Assembly (NCBI GenBank): GCA_964484065.1 | Contig: CAZAEW010000017.1 | Location: 1 to 64,000 of the forward strand | Source of the DNA: JAEVLT01 sp964484065 | GTDB taxonomy: Bacteria > Bacillota > Bacilli > Bacillales > Cytobacillaceae | Reading direction: 5' to 3' | Length of the DNA: 64,000 nucleotides | Shown: positions 32,476-40,386 of the stretch, in pieces | How the letters are laid out: the number at the start of each line of letters is the position of its first letter | Position numbering within the stretch: the first letter of the stretch is position 1 | Translations under genes and position numbers: made by a program | Notes under the pieces: generated by a model | Seen by the model: only the letters and a program-made list of their open reading frames with translations | The model's database searches: none | Told to the model about the DNA's origin: nothing

Positions 32476-34155
32476 TTATTTATCTGTCATAACGAATTCT
32501 TTTTTCTTGCTTGCTTTTGCAGCAGAATAGGTTTTCCAGCCGCCATCAACGTTTTTAACCTGGAATCCGTTGTTTTTTAGAATTCTGCTGGCTAAATACC
32601 CTCGCAGGCCAACCTGACAGCTGACATAAATGGTTTGGTCCTTTGGAAGTTCTTCCAAACGATTTCTGAGTTCATTTAATCGGATATTAATGGATCCTTC
32701 AATAAAGCCATTTTCCCGCTCTTTTGGCTCACGAACGTCGATTAATAGTCCTCCACCCTCAACGATTTGGTCTACCTCATGCCACTGAATATGTTCTAAT
32801 TCGCCTTCGATAATATTAGAGGCCACATAGCCGGCAAAATTGACAGGATCCTTTGCTGATGAGAATGGAGGGGCATAGGATAACTCCAAGTTCGTTAAAT
32901 CTTCTGCCGTTAATCCGCCTTTAATGGCCGTTGCAATTACGTCGATTCGTTTGTCAGCGCCATCTGCTCCAACGGCTTGGGCACCGTAAATTTTTCCGGT
33001 TTCTTTATCAAAAATTAATTTTAAAGCTATCGGAGCAGCTCCCGGGTAGTAACCTGCGTGCGATCCTGGATGAATATGAACAACTTCATATGGAATCCCT
33101 AAACGTTTTAGTTGTTTCTCATTGTTTCCGACTGAGGCAGCCGTTAAGTCGAATACTTTCGCAATGGAAGTTCCCAAGGTTCCTTGATACTTTTCTTGTT
33201 TGCCCATCATATTATTTGCGGCAATCCGCCCTTGTCGGTTAGCGGGACCGGCAAGCGGGATCATGGCCTTTTTACCGTTAATGTAATCAACAACTTCTAC
33301 TGCATCGCCAACTGCGTAAATATCCCTGTTTGAAGTTTGTAAAAATTCATTAACGACAATTCCTCCGCGCTCTCCCAGCTCCAATCCTGCTGTTTTGGCT
33401 AATCCATTTTCCGGAATTACCCCGATAGAAAGAATCGTCAGATCGGTTTCAATTTCTGACCCATCCATTAGGATTGCTTTTTTACCCTGATCAGCAAATG
33501 ATTGAACACTATTTTCAAAAATTAAGTTTACGCCTTTTTCGTTTAAATGCTTGTGCAGAATGCTGGCCATTTCAAAATCGAGGGGATTCATAATTTGATT
33601 GGATCTTTGGATAATGGTGACCTCTATACCTCGATCGACAAGGTTTTCAGCCATTTCAATCCCAATAAATCCTCCGCCAATGACAATCGCCTTTTTAGGA
33701 TTTTTCATGTCAACATAGCTTTTAATTTTATCCGTATCCGGAATATTTCTTAATGTAAATAATGACTGATGATCCTCTATGCCAGGGATCGGCGAGACAA
33801 TTGGTTTTGCCCCGGGAGATAGTAATAACTTGTCATAGGATTCCTCATATACTTCGCCAGTTTGCAAATTCTTGATGGTTACCATTTTGGATTCGCTATT
33901 GATGCTTACTGCCTCGCTAAAAACGCGAATATCAAGATTGAAGCGTTCTGACATTCCTTTAACTGTTTGGACCAATAATTTATTCCGATCTTTAATCGTT
34001 TCCCCAATATAGTAAGGAAGGCCGCAATTGGCAAATGAAATATGTTCTCCGCGCTCAACGAGAATAATTTCAACCTCTTCACTAATCCTTCTTAACCTTG
34101 CTGCAGCTGTTGCTCCACCTGCAACCCCGCCTATGATTACAATTTTCTGTTTCAA
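32476..34155 (-). CDS. CoA-disulfide reductase-rhodanese fusion (CoADR-RHD)
   Basis: The 559-aa flavoprotein has a Rossmann motif IIGGVAGGATAA (7-18), active-site Cys44 in SFANCGLPYY, an NAD-binding motif (VIGGGFIGIEMAE), YAVGDAVEV, and a C-terminal rhodanese domain with Cys513 in SCQVGLRG. Such enzymes reduce CoA disulfide or CoA persulfide/polysulfide with NAD(P)H, with the rhodanese feeding sulfur. TTG 34155 follows GGAGGG by 6 nt; the ATG at 34212 has no ribosome site. A CstR operator lies just upstream. A paralogue is at 36887-38629. Confidence 0.93.
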   Translation of the reverse strand: MKQKIVIIGGVAGGATAAARLRRISEEVEIILVERGEHISFANCGLPYYIGETIKDRNKLLVQTVKGMSERFNLDIRVFSEAVSINSESKMVTIKNLQTGEVYEESYDKLLLSPGAKPIVSPIPGIEDHQSLFTLRNIPDTDKIKSYVDMKNPKKAIVIGGGFIGIEMAENLVDRGIEVTIIQRSNQIMNPLDFEMASILHKHLNEKGVNLIFENSVQSFADQGKKAILMDGSEIETDLTILSIGVIPENGLAKTAGLELGERGGIVVNEFLQTSNRDIYAVGDAVEVVDYINGKKAMIPLAGPANRQGRIAANNMMGKQEKYQGTLGTSIAKVFDLTAASVGNNEKQLKRLGIPYEVVHIHPGSHAGYYPGAAPIALKLIFDKETGKIYGAQAVGADGADKRIDVIATAIKGGLTAEDLTNLELSYAPPFSSAKDPVNFAGYVASNIIEGELEHIQWHEVDQIVEGGGLLIDVREPKERENGFIEGSINIRLNELRNRLEELPKDQTIYVSCQVGLRGYLASRILKNNGFQVKNVDGGWKTYSAAKASKKKEFVMTDK

Positions 34156-34222
34156 GTGATTCCCTCCAAATTGTCGAACCTTCAAAAGAGCTGCCCCTTC
34201 TGAAAATATCAAGCACTTTTAT

Positions 34223-34238
34223 ATACCTATAGGGGTAT
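34223..34238. promoter_or_regulatory. CstR operator 4
   Basis: ATACCTATAGGGGTAT, 68-83 bp upstream of the TTG start of the minus-strand CoADR-rhodanese gene. Confidence 0.8.
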
Positions 34239-34307
34239 TATAAAACCTTTAAAAAATTTGTAAAGTGATTTGTTCTGAAATGGACAAAAAAAGTTCATTT
34301 TTTCTTT

Positions 34308-34778
34308 TTAATACCGCAATGTTGCTTTTAGTCTATTTGGAAAAGTAAATAGTTCAAGAGCACTTCTTATGTCCGTAATGGCAATGTCGGCACCAAGTAA
34401 GGCCTTCGTCGAACATCCTTCTTGCCCAATCATACAAATCCCTAATCTTGATTCCTCAAGCATCCACTCATCATTATTTCCGTTTCCAATTGACGCCGTT
34501 CCTTTAGAGCCTAGTTTTTTAATTAGCATTCGTTTCTCATTTTTTTCATCCGTCGTTTCAATTTTTATGATGTTGATTGGAAGGTCTCTTAACTCAAATT
34601 GAACATTCCCGTATGTGTCTGCAGTTATAACATAGATGTCAATAGATTGGGCAATTTCTTTAATCAGCTCAGCTACACCATCGATTAAAGAACCATCTTT
34701 GGCAATTGTGCCATTAAAATCTAATACTAAATGACTGATTGCAAAATCTTCATATCCTGGTATATCAATCCCTAACAT
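34308..34778 (-). CDS. HAD-superfamily hydrolase (soluble P-type ATPase-like domain)
   Basis: The 156-aa HAD protein has motif I DFNGTIAKDG, motif II-like VITADTYG and motif IV NGNNDEWML, matching the phosphatase core of P-type ATPases in a soluble form. The small size shows no cap domain. It may act as a phosphatase of unknown substrate; I cannot say more. ATG 34778 follows GGAAGGAAAAG; the upstream ATG at 34826 is less likely. Confidence 0.82.
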   Translation of the reverse strand: MLGIDIPGYEDFAISHLVLDFNGTIAKDGSLIDGVAELIKEIAQSIDIYVITADTYGNVQFELRDLPINIIKIETTDEKNEKRMLIKKLGSKGTASIGNGNNDEWMLEESRLGICMIGQEGCSTKALLGADIAITDIRSALELFTFPNRLKATLRY

Positions 34779-35073
34779 TATTTCTTTTCCTTCCATTTGC
34801 TGTATTTTGTAATTGTTTTTGACCAAAAGATAAATTTACATTTTAGTCACGTATTTATTCATTACATAACCATCAAACAACTGAAAGGTAAATATGTCAA
34901 TTTTCAAACACTAAAATGAAAATACCATTTTTGCAAAGGAGTGGAATATTATGATTATTCCGTGAACTTAACATTTTCTTAAGATTATTTTAATAAGTTT
35001 TAAAAAATTCTTTCTTACAATCCAGGTGTAGAATCAAATCTGCAAATGAAGGAGAGGCAAGGAGGAATGTAAT

Positions 35074-35667
35074 ATGAAAAAATGGAAAAGTTTTTTAGTA
35101 ACCGGTTTGTTGCTATTAATTTTAACAGGTGCAGCTGGATGCGGGCAGCAATCAGTAAAAGGGTCAGATAATCAAGTTAAGCAAATGCAAACCGCTGATA
35201 AAAAAGATAATGCAATTCAGGATCTTTCAAAAGGGACTGGCGGAGAAGTTTATGGAGCAGGCGCTGTTGGCAATGAGGAGGAATTAACGGTTGGAAAAAT
35301 GCTGATTTATTCTTTAGAAGATGAATATAAAGCAAGAGCACAGTACAATGCCACCATTTCGAAGTTTGGAGAGTTTTTACCTTTTTCAAATATTATCTTT
35401 TCGGAAGAGCAGCATATTTCATTGTTAAAAGGTTTATTTGAAAGATATGGAATTGATGTACCTGAAGATAATGGTTCTCATTTTGTTTCAGGTTTTGAAA
35501 CGGAAGATGATGCATTAAAGATTGGCGTCCAAGCGGAAATTGAAAATATCGATATGTATGACAAGTTTTTGAAACAAGATTTAAATAAGGATGTAAGAGT
35601 TGTATTTGAACGACTAATGAATGCATCCAAGCATCATTTAAAAGCATTTGAAAGATTTTCGAAATAA
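35074..35667 (+). CDS. ferritin-like (DUF2202-type) lipoprotein
   Basis: The 197-aa protein has a signal peptide with lipobox TGAAGC (Cys23), a polar linker, and an all-helical domain with DEYKARAQYN, EEQHISLLKG, QAEIENIDMYD and NASKHHLKAFERF. Glu and His placed on four helices (E..Y, EEQH, E..D, H) resembles ferritin-like diiron proteins of the DUF2202 group. Iron binding is inferred. GGAGG precedes the ATG. It is divergent from the HAD gene and ahead of a CstR-controlled unit. Confidence 0.85.
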   Translation: MKKWKSFLVTGLLLLILTGAAGCGQQSVKGSDNQVKQMQTADKKDNAIQDLSKGTGGEVYGAGAVGNEEELTVGKMLIYSLEDEYKARAQYNATISKFGEFLPFSNIIFSEEQHISLLKGLFERYGIDVPEDNGSHFVSGFETEDDALKIGVQAEIENIDMYDKFLKQDLNKDVRVVFERLMNASKHHLKAFERFSK

Positions 35668-35714
35668 ATTTGTTGGGATTGAATCTAAAAAAATAATATT
35701 TTTTTCTTTACAAT

Positions 35715-35730
35715 ATACCCTGTGGGGTAT
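35715..35730. promoter_or_regulatory. CstR operator 5, within promoter
   Basis: ATACCCTGTGGGGTAT overlapping a TATAAA -10 region, about 125 bp before the rhodanese gene at 35855. TTTACA at 35706-35711 is a possible -35. Confidence 0.83.
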
Positions 35731-35854
35731 AAAATGAACTTGAGCTAATTTTTCAGGATGGTAACGGAAAGAACCGCACTGCAAAAATTAAAGTTTCGAT
35801 AATTTTACAATATAGAGGCGGCAGGATCGCCTTTCAATTGAAGGAGAATGAGTA

Positions 35855-36151
35855 ATGAAATCTATATCAGCTAAAGAAGTTGAAGAAAAATTAGTAAATG
35901 GAGAACAGTTAAATATTATTGATGTTCGCGAAACTCAGGAAGTGGCAATGGGTAAAATTCCAACGGCAGTGAATATTCCTCTTGGATTAATTGAGTACAA
36001 AATGATGGAACTTGATAAAAATAAGGAATATATCATTGTATGCCTATCAGGAGGAAGAAGTTCCTCTGCAACAAGATTCTTGGAAAACCAAGGATTTAAT
36101 GTTACCAATATGAATGGCGGAATGATGGCTTGGACAGGTGAAGTAGAGTAA
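35855..36151 (+). CDS. single-domain rhodanese sulfurtransferase
   Basis: The 98-aa cytoplasmic rhodanese has LNIIDVRETQEVAMGKIPTA, catalytic loop CLSGGRS (Cys about residue 63) and end motif MNGGMMAWTG. It carries persulfide sulfur between partners. It is the first gene of a unit continuing with the small two-TGA selenoprotein candidate and a glutaredoxin. GGAG lies 8 nt before the ATG. Confidence 0.94.
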   Translation: MKSISAKEVEEKLVNGEQLNIIDVRETQEVAMGKIPTAVNIPLGLIEYKMMELDKNKEYIIVCLSGGRSSSATRFLENQGFNVTNMNGGMMAWTGEVE

Positions 36152-36193
36152 GATCGGGAGAAGAGTTAGCAATTTCTTTTAGGGGGACTTGCA

Positions 36194-36373
36194 ATGTCAG
36201 ATGAAAAAAACAACAAAAACACCGATTGCACAACAACAGGTTCTTGAGGAATCAGCCGGCCTAATGTTACTGGAGATGGCAAACGGGTTAAGCAGCCTGT
36301 TCCCATATGACCAGGGACATTAGTTTGGCTCCTGGTAGGAGCTATTTATCTTATTTATAAAGCGTTTAGCTGA
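36194..36373 (+). CDS. small membrane selenoprotein candidate with two in-frame TGA (Sec18, Sec39)
   Basis: From ATG 36194 (AGGGGG 8 nt upstream) the frame reads MSDEKNNKNTDCTTTGS, TGA 36245, GISRPNVTGDGKRVKQPVPI, TGA 36308, PGTLVWLLVGAIYLIYKAFS, TGA 36371 and then TAA TAA. As a translated protein it has 59 residues: a charged Asn/Lys N-terminus, two Sec-bearing turns (CTTTGSU and PIUPG) and one C-terminal membrane span. A 6-bp hairpin with loop UGGUA starts 16 nt after the second TGA; none as good follows the first. I know no family with this pattern. It sits 42 bp after a rhodanese gene and 24 bp before a glutaredoxin gene. The alternative is a dead ORF with two nonsense codons. Confidence 0.72.
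36327..36343 (+). promoter_or_regulatory. SECIS-like hairpin in two-TGA gene
   Basis: GGCTCC (36327-36332), loop TGGTA, GGAGCT (36338-36343): six pairs with one terminal G-U, 16 nt after TGA 36308-36310. Loop contains GGU, as in classical SelB-binding loops. Confidence 0.68.
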
Positions 36374-36397
36374 TAATAAAAAAAGGGGGAGTTATTG

Positions 36398-36628
36398 ATG
36401 AATCAAATTACCGTATATACAACTAATACATGTCCTTATTGTGTAATGATGAAAAACTTCTTAAAAGAGCAAGGCCTTTCATTTAAAGAAGTAAATGTAC
36501 AGCAGGATCAGGCGGCTGCCAACCGTTTAGTGGCTGCAACCGGCCAATTAGGAGTTCCACAAACAGAAATTAACGGGCAATGGGTCTTAGGTTTTGATCC
36601 GAATAAAGTTCTAAGCTTAATCAAGTAA
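36398..36628 (+). CDS. glutaredoxin-like protein (NrdH/GrxC type)
   Basis: The 76-aa small thioredoxin-fold protein has ITVYTTNTCPYCVMMK (CPYC active site, residues 11-14), cis-Pro motif LGVPQTEI and GFDPNKV at the end. It would reduce disulfides or protein persulfides using thiols. ATG 36398 follows GGGGGAG. It closes the unit begun at the rhodanese gene 35855; the neighbour is the two-TGA selenoprotein candidate. Confidence 0.94.
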   Translation: MNQITVYTTNTCPYCVMMKNFLKEQGLSFKEVNVQQDQAAANRLVAATGQLGVPQTEINGQWVLGFDPNKVLSLIK

Positions 36629-36675
36629 GAGTTAGGAGATTCCAAAGGTCTTCTGTTTTGATTTGCCAAAAGCTT

Positions 36676-36709
36676 AAAGAGGGTGTCCAAATAGGGCACC
36701 CTCTTTTTA
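36676..36709 (+). terminator. terminator after glutaredoxin gene
   Basis: AAAGAGGGTGTCC / GGGCACCCTCTTT stem (36676-36688 / 36694-36706) then TTT. Confidence 0.9.
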
Positions 36710-36886
36710 ACAAATAAATAAAGGTATTCTTCACTTTTGGCAATAGGATCAAATATGAATAAGCACTTTGCCATCCGCAGTTTACATGTTTTATTCCCTA
36801 AAATGCACCATATTAATAGTGTCCTTGTTCACTTATTTTGTGTCTTTTTGTGCATACTATTTTTATAAAAGTGCAAGGAGGTAAAT

Positions 36887-38629
36887 ATGCGAAAAAAAGT
36901 GCTAATCGTTGGTGGAGTTGCAGGTGGAGCTTCTGCTGCAGCCAGACTTAGAAGGCTCGATGAAGAAGCGGAAATAATCATGTTTGAAAGAGATGAGCAT
37001 ATATCTTTTGCTAACTGCGGACTCCCTTATTATATTGGGGAGACGATCAAGGACAGACAGAAGCTGTTAGTGCAAACTCCCGAATCTATGAGAGCGAGAT
37101 TTAATATTGATGTTCGAAACTTCAGTGAAATTGTCAGCATTGATGCGATGAAAAAGAAAGTTACTGTAAATAGCAAGAGTAAAGGAACTTATGAGGAAAG
37201 CTTTGATTTTTTAATCCTTTCTCCAGGGGCAAAAGCATTAAGGCCTCCAATTCCTGGAATAGAACATAATAAGATTTTTACTTTAAGGAATATTGCTGAT
37301 ACAGATGCCATAAAAATGTATGTTGATAAGAATGAAACCAAATCAGCTGTAGTGATTGGCGGCGGCTATGTTGGGGTAGAAATGGCCGAAAATCTAAGAG
37401 AACGAGGGCTTTCTGTAGCTCTTTGTGAAGCAGCTCCGCATATTTTGGCTCCATTTGATTCAGACATGGTTGTTATGGCTGAAAAGGAGCTGGCTGACCA
37501 CGGTATAGAACTTATTCTTAATGATGGCGTCAAAGCATTTCATTCATTAGAAAACCAGGTTGAGGTGGTATTAAACAGTGAAACAAAGCTTCTTGCTGAC
37601 ATTGTCATTTTAGCAATAGGTGTTGCTCCGGACACTGCTTTTCTAAAAGAGGCAGGTCTTGAAATCGGACCAAGAGGCCACCTTATTGTAAATGATAAAA
37701 TGCAAACCAATCTTGAGGGGATTTACGCAGTAGGAGATGCGATAGAAGTAGTTGATTTTATTACGAAGGAAAAGACAGCCATCCCGCTTGCGGGTCCGGC
37801 AAATAAGCAAGGCCGGATAGCTGCCGATAATATTTGCGGTATTACTTCTTCCTATAAGGGCACACAAGGAACAGCGATCATTAAAATATTTGAATTAACC
37901 GCAGCCAGCACGGGGGCGAATGAAAGAACGCTGAAAAGATTTAATATTCCTTACAAGGTCATATATGTTCATCCGGTATCCCATGCTTCCTATTACCCAG
38001 GCGCAAAGCCTATGTCTCTAAAATTGATTTTCAATAACGAAGGAAAGATTTTAGGTGCACAGTGTATTGGATATAAAGGAGTAGATAAGAGAATGGATGT
38101 TATTGCAACTGCGATCAGATTTGGCGGAACGGTTGACGATTTAGCCGAACTGGAACTTTGTTATGCCCCTCCGTTTTCATCAGCTAAAGATCCCGTAAAC
38201 ATGGCTGGCTTTGTTGCACAAAACGTTTTAGCAGGAAGGTCCCATGTGGTGGCTTGGAAAGATATAGCGGAGCTTGAAAATGAGGACTATCTCCTCGTAG
38301 ATGTCAGAACCGAGACAGAATATGAAAATGGCCACATAGATGGTGCAGTAAACATTCCAGTAGACAGCCTTCGAGAAAGATTAAATGACCTTGATAAAAA
38401 CAAGACAATTGTTGAGTATTGTCAAGTAGGTTTAAGGGGCTACATAGCCGATCGAATCCTATCGCAAAACGGCTTTAACGTTTTAAATGTGACAGGCGGC
38501 TACAGAACTTCATCCATACTCAGTTTCAACCCTAAAAAGCCAAGTAACATGGATGAGATAGATCGTGAGGAAGGATCAAAGGGGATAACGATTGATCCGG
38601 ATACGCAAGTTATTAAAAGAACTGATTGA
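36887..38629 (+). CDS. CoA-disulfide reductase-rhodanese fusion, second copy
   Basis: The 580-aa protein is paralogous to 32476-34155: Rossmann LIVGGVAGGASAA, active Cys44 in SFANCGLPYYIGETI, NAD motif VVIGGGYVGVEMAE, YAVGDAIEV and a rhodanese domain with Cys512 in YCQVGLRG. A 40-residue acidic tail follows the rhodanese domain and is absent from the first copy. CAAGGAGG precedes the ATG. No CstR site lies in its promoter, so the two copies appear to be regulated differently. Presumed reduction of CoA disulfide/persulfide. Confidence 0.93.
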   Translation: MRKKVLIVGGVAGGASAAARLRRLDEEAEIIMFERDEHISFANCGLPYYIGETIKDRQKLLVQTPESMRARFNIDVRNFSEIVSIDAMKKKVTVNSKSKGTYEESFDFLILSPGAKALRPPIPGIEHNKIFTLRNIADTDAIKMYVDKNETKSAVVIGGGYVGVEMAENLRERGLSVALCEAAPHILAPFDSDMVVMAEKELADHGIELILNDGVKAFHSLENQVEVVLNSETKLLADIVILAIGVAPDTAFLKEAGLEIGPRGHLIVNDKMQTNLEGIYAVGDAIEVVDFITKEKTAIPLAGPANKQGRIAADNICGITSSYKGTQGTAIIKIFELTAASTGANERTLKRFNIPYKVIYVHPVSHASYYPGAKPMSLKLIFNNEGKILGAQCIGYKGVDKRMDVIATAIRFGGTVDDLAELELCYAPPFSSAKDPVNMAGFVAQNVLAGRSHVVAWKDIAELENEDYLLVDVRTETEYENGHIDGAVNIPVDSLRERLNDLDKNKTIVEYCQVGLRGYIADRILSQNGFNVLNVTGGYRTSSILSFNPKKPSNMDEIDREEGSKGITIDPDTQVIKRTD

Positions 38630-38667
38630 GGATCTTTTGCATTTTTGTTCATCTTTCCTAATTGGGA

Positions 38668-38701
38668 AGACTAATCGGGATCAAGATTAGTCTTTTTTTT
38701 G
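38668..38701 (+). terminator. terminator after second CoADR gene
   Basis: AGACTAATC / GATTAGTCT stem then TTTTTTTT. Confidence 0.92.
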
Positions 38702-38847
38702 TTTGTAAAATTAATGTGGAAAAATATCGATTTTTCATACTTTTTGGACCGTTTCGTTATAAAATAGCCTTAGTATAGCATTTGTATGGTTTCTATTTTA
38801 TGTGAATATCATATGCTTTTTTTCAAAATTTAAAGAGGAATACAATC

Positions 38848-39137
38848 ATGAAATTTTCAGTAGGGAAGAAAATATTTTTAGATTTGAATCTGTATTAATT
38901 CTGTTATTACTTATTATTTCTTATGCCTTTTACGGAGTGAAATCAACGCAACAAACTGCTTTCCGGGCATGTAGAACGATTAATCAGGTTCACGATTTAC
39001 TCGCTTTTTGCAAGGAGATTAGCTGAACAGCCGAAGTTATTTATTGACAGGTAACACTTAAAGCGGTTGATCAAGTAAACAATCAAATTTTTGAGGTATC
39101 CGCTTTCTCAGAGCAAATTTCAGATTTAGAAAATTAA
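38848..39137 (+). pseudogene. decayed methyl-accepting chemotaxis protein fragment
   Basis: ATG 38848 with AAAGAGG upstream starts MKFSVGKKIFLDLNLY, a typical chemoreceptor N-terminus, then a stop. The next frame carries on with a membrane span (SVLILLLLIISYAFYGV) and reads TINQVHDLLAFC, two TGA codons (39023, 39044 area) and QVNNQIFEVSAFSEQISDLEN to TAA 39137. A frameshift plus stops makes a pseudogene; the two TGA are unlikely to be Sec as the first portion is also out of frame. The 210 bp before it hold the terminator. Confidence 0.6.
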
Positions 39138-39153
39138 AAAAGGGGACGAAAGA

Positions 39154-39924
39154 ATGACTTATCAAAATTTAGAGCCATTATCCGCAGTCCGGGAAAAGCT
39201 GCTGGCACATCCAATTTACAAAGAAATCACAACACCTGAGAGAGTAAAGGTTTTTATGAAGCATCATGTTTTTGCCGTGTGGGATTTTATGAGTTTATTA
39301 AAAAGATTGCAAAGATCTGTAACGGGTATGGATGTTCCGTGGTTTCCTTACGAAAATCCTTTGTTTTCACGCTTTATTAATGAAATCGTTGTCGCCGAAG
39401 AATCAGATATTGACGGGAAGGGCGGGTACATCAGCCATTTTGCCCTTTATTTGGAGGCAATGAAAGAGTGTGGGACTGATGCTCAAGCATTTCAATCATT
39501 TTTAAAAAGCTTGAAAAATGGATTGGATTATCACAAAGCACTAGAGAAAAATAGGAATATGAGAAACAGTACAAAAGAATTTGTCCTTTTTAATTTGGAT
39601 CTGGCAACTAAAGGGGAAGTATATGAAGTTGCCGCAGCCTTTTTTTATGGACGCGAAGGTTTAATTCCGGAAATGTTTAAACCGTTAGTTGACTCTTTGA
39701 TGGAGACTGGAGCTTCAAGTGACCGTTTGGTTTTCTACCTAAATCGCCATATTGAAGTAGATGAAGAACACCATGGTCCTCTAGCTGAAAAATTATTGCT
39801 TGAACTATGCCAAAATGATCCTGAAAAGGTGAAAAAGGCTTATTTAATTGGAGAGAGATGCCTCGAAGCCCGAATGAGGCTTTGGGATGGTGTTTTAGAA
39901 GAAATTAAGGAAGAAAATCTTTAA
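39154..39924 (+). CDS. DUF3050 heme-oxygenase-like protein
   Basis: The 256-aa helical protein of the DUF3050 group resembles heme oxygenase/TenA folds. Motifs include VFMKHHVFAVWDFMSLLKRL (about 30-49), EIVVAEESDIDGKGG, AAAFFYGREGLIPEMF and HIEVDEEHHGPLAEKLL, the last with Glu and His suitable for a metal site. Such proteins may bind a di-metal center or a small ligand; function is not established. AAAGGGG lies 10 nt before the ATG. It is not obviously linked to the neighbouring sulfur genes. Confidence 0.87.
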   Translation: MTYQNLEPLSAVREKLLAHPIYKEITTPERVKVFMKHHVFAVWDFMSLLKRLQRSVTGMDVPWFPYENPLFSRFINEIVVAEESDIDGKGGYISHFALYLEAMKECGTDAQAFQSFLKSLKNGLDYHKALEKNRNMRNSTKEFVLFNLDLATKGEVYEVAAAFFYGREGLIPEMFKPLVDSLMETGASSDRLVFYLNRHIEVDEEHHGPLAEKLLLELCQNDPEKVKKAYLIGERCLEARMRLWDGVLEEIKEENL

Positions 39925-40304
39925 CTTTTTGTTGGGTCAGTTGCTCACTATTTTTTTTGCAGCACTGGCCTTTTAAATTAGGCCGTTTTCGTAATGATTG
40001 TTGTTTTTACACAAAATTAATTTTTAAAGAATTAACTTAAGGATCTTGATTCGGACAGGAATCCCGTTGAAATCAAACGATCTGTCCAAATGAGCCCTAG
40101 AGGTAACAATTTGATGCCATGAGCAACAAAGTATACGAAACGATCCTTTAATTAACACATATCCTAAGCATGCAAAAATAGAATAGATATAGGGGGATGT
40201 GTGATATCAAAATAACATTGAAAACCTTTTGAAGATTTTTTGAAAATTTTTTGAACTTTTTTTGAAGAAATGGTTTGACTCTTTCTTCAATTTTTATTAA
40301 TATT

Positions 40305-40320
40305 ATACCCACAGGGGTAA
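40305..40320. promoter_or_regulatory. CstR operator 6
   Basis: ATACCCACAGGGGTAA, 67-82 bp before the TusA-rhodanese start. Confidence 0.8.
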
Positions 40321-40352
40321 TGGTAGAAAACAAAATTTTTTTGAATTAAAAT

Positions 40353-40368
40353 ATACCCCTATATGTAT
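40353..40368. promoter_or_regulatory. CstR operator 7 (weak)
   Basis: ATACCCCTATATGTAT, second half degenerate, 48 bp after operator 6 and 18 bp before the GTG start. Confidence 0.55.
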
Positions 40369-40386
40369 TTTGTTGGAGGTATAGCA

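Larger units (their letters stand above)
39925..40386. promoter_or_regulatory. promoter region with phased T-tracts (40226-40266)
   Basis: The 460-bp gap ahead of the TusA-rhodanese gene. At 40226-40266 four T-tracts occur as CTTTTGAAGA, TTTTTTGAAAA, TTTTTTGAAC and TTTTTTTGAAG at 10-11 bp spacing, a pattern of intrinsically curved DNA. TTGACT at 40275-40280 is a likely -35, followed by CstR operators. The first 250 bp show nothing else. Confidence 0.6.

Noticed and set aside
38848..39137. Two in-frame TGA codons (near 39023 and 39044) in an ORF fragment, considered as a sixth selenoprotein
   Set aside because: The chemoreceptor-like N-terminus MKFSVGKKIF is already in another frame with its own TAA, and no 5-nt-loop hairpin follows the TGA codons; decay of an MCP gene explains it better.
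40148..40333. Minus-strand ORF (61 codons) rich in Phe/Lys
   Set aside because: It is a by-product of the phased T-tracts and CstR operator region; no ribosome site.
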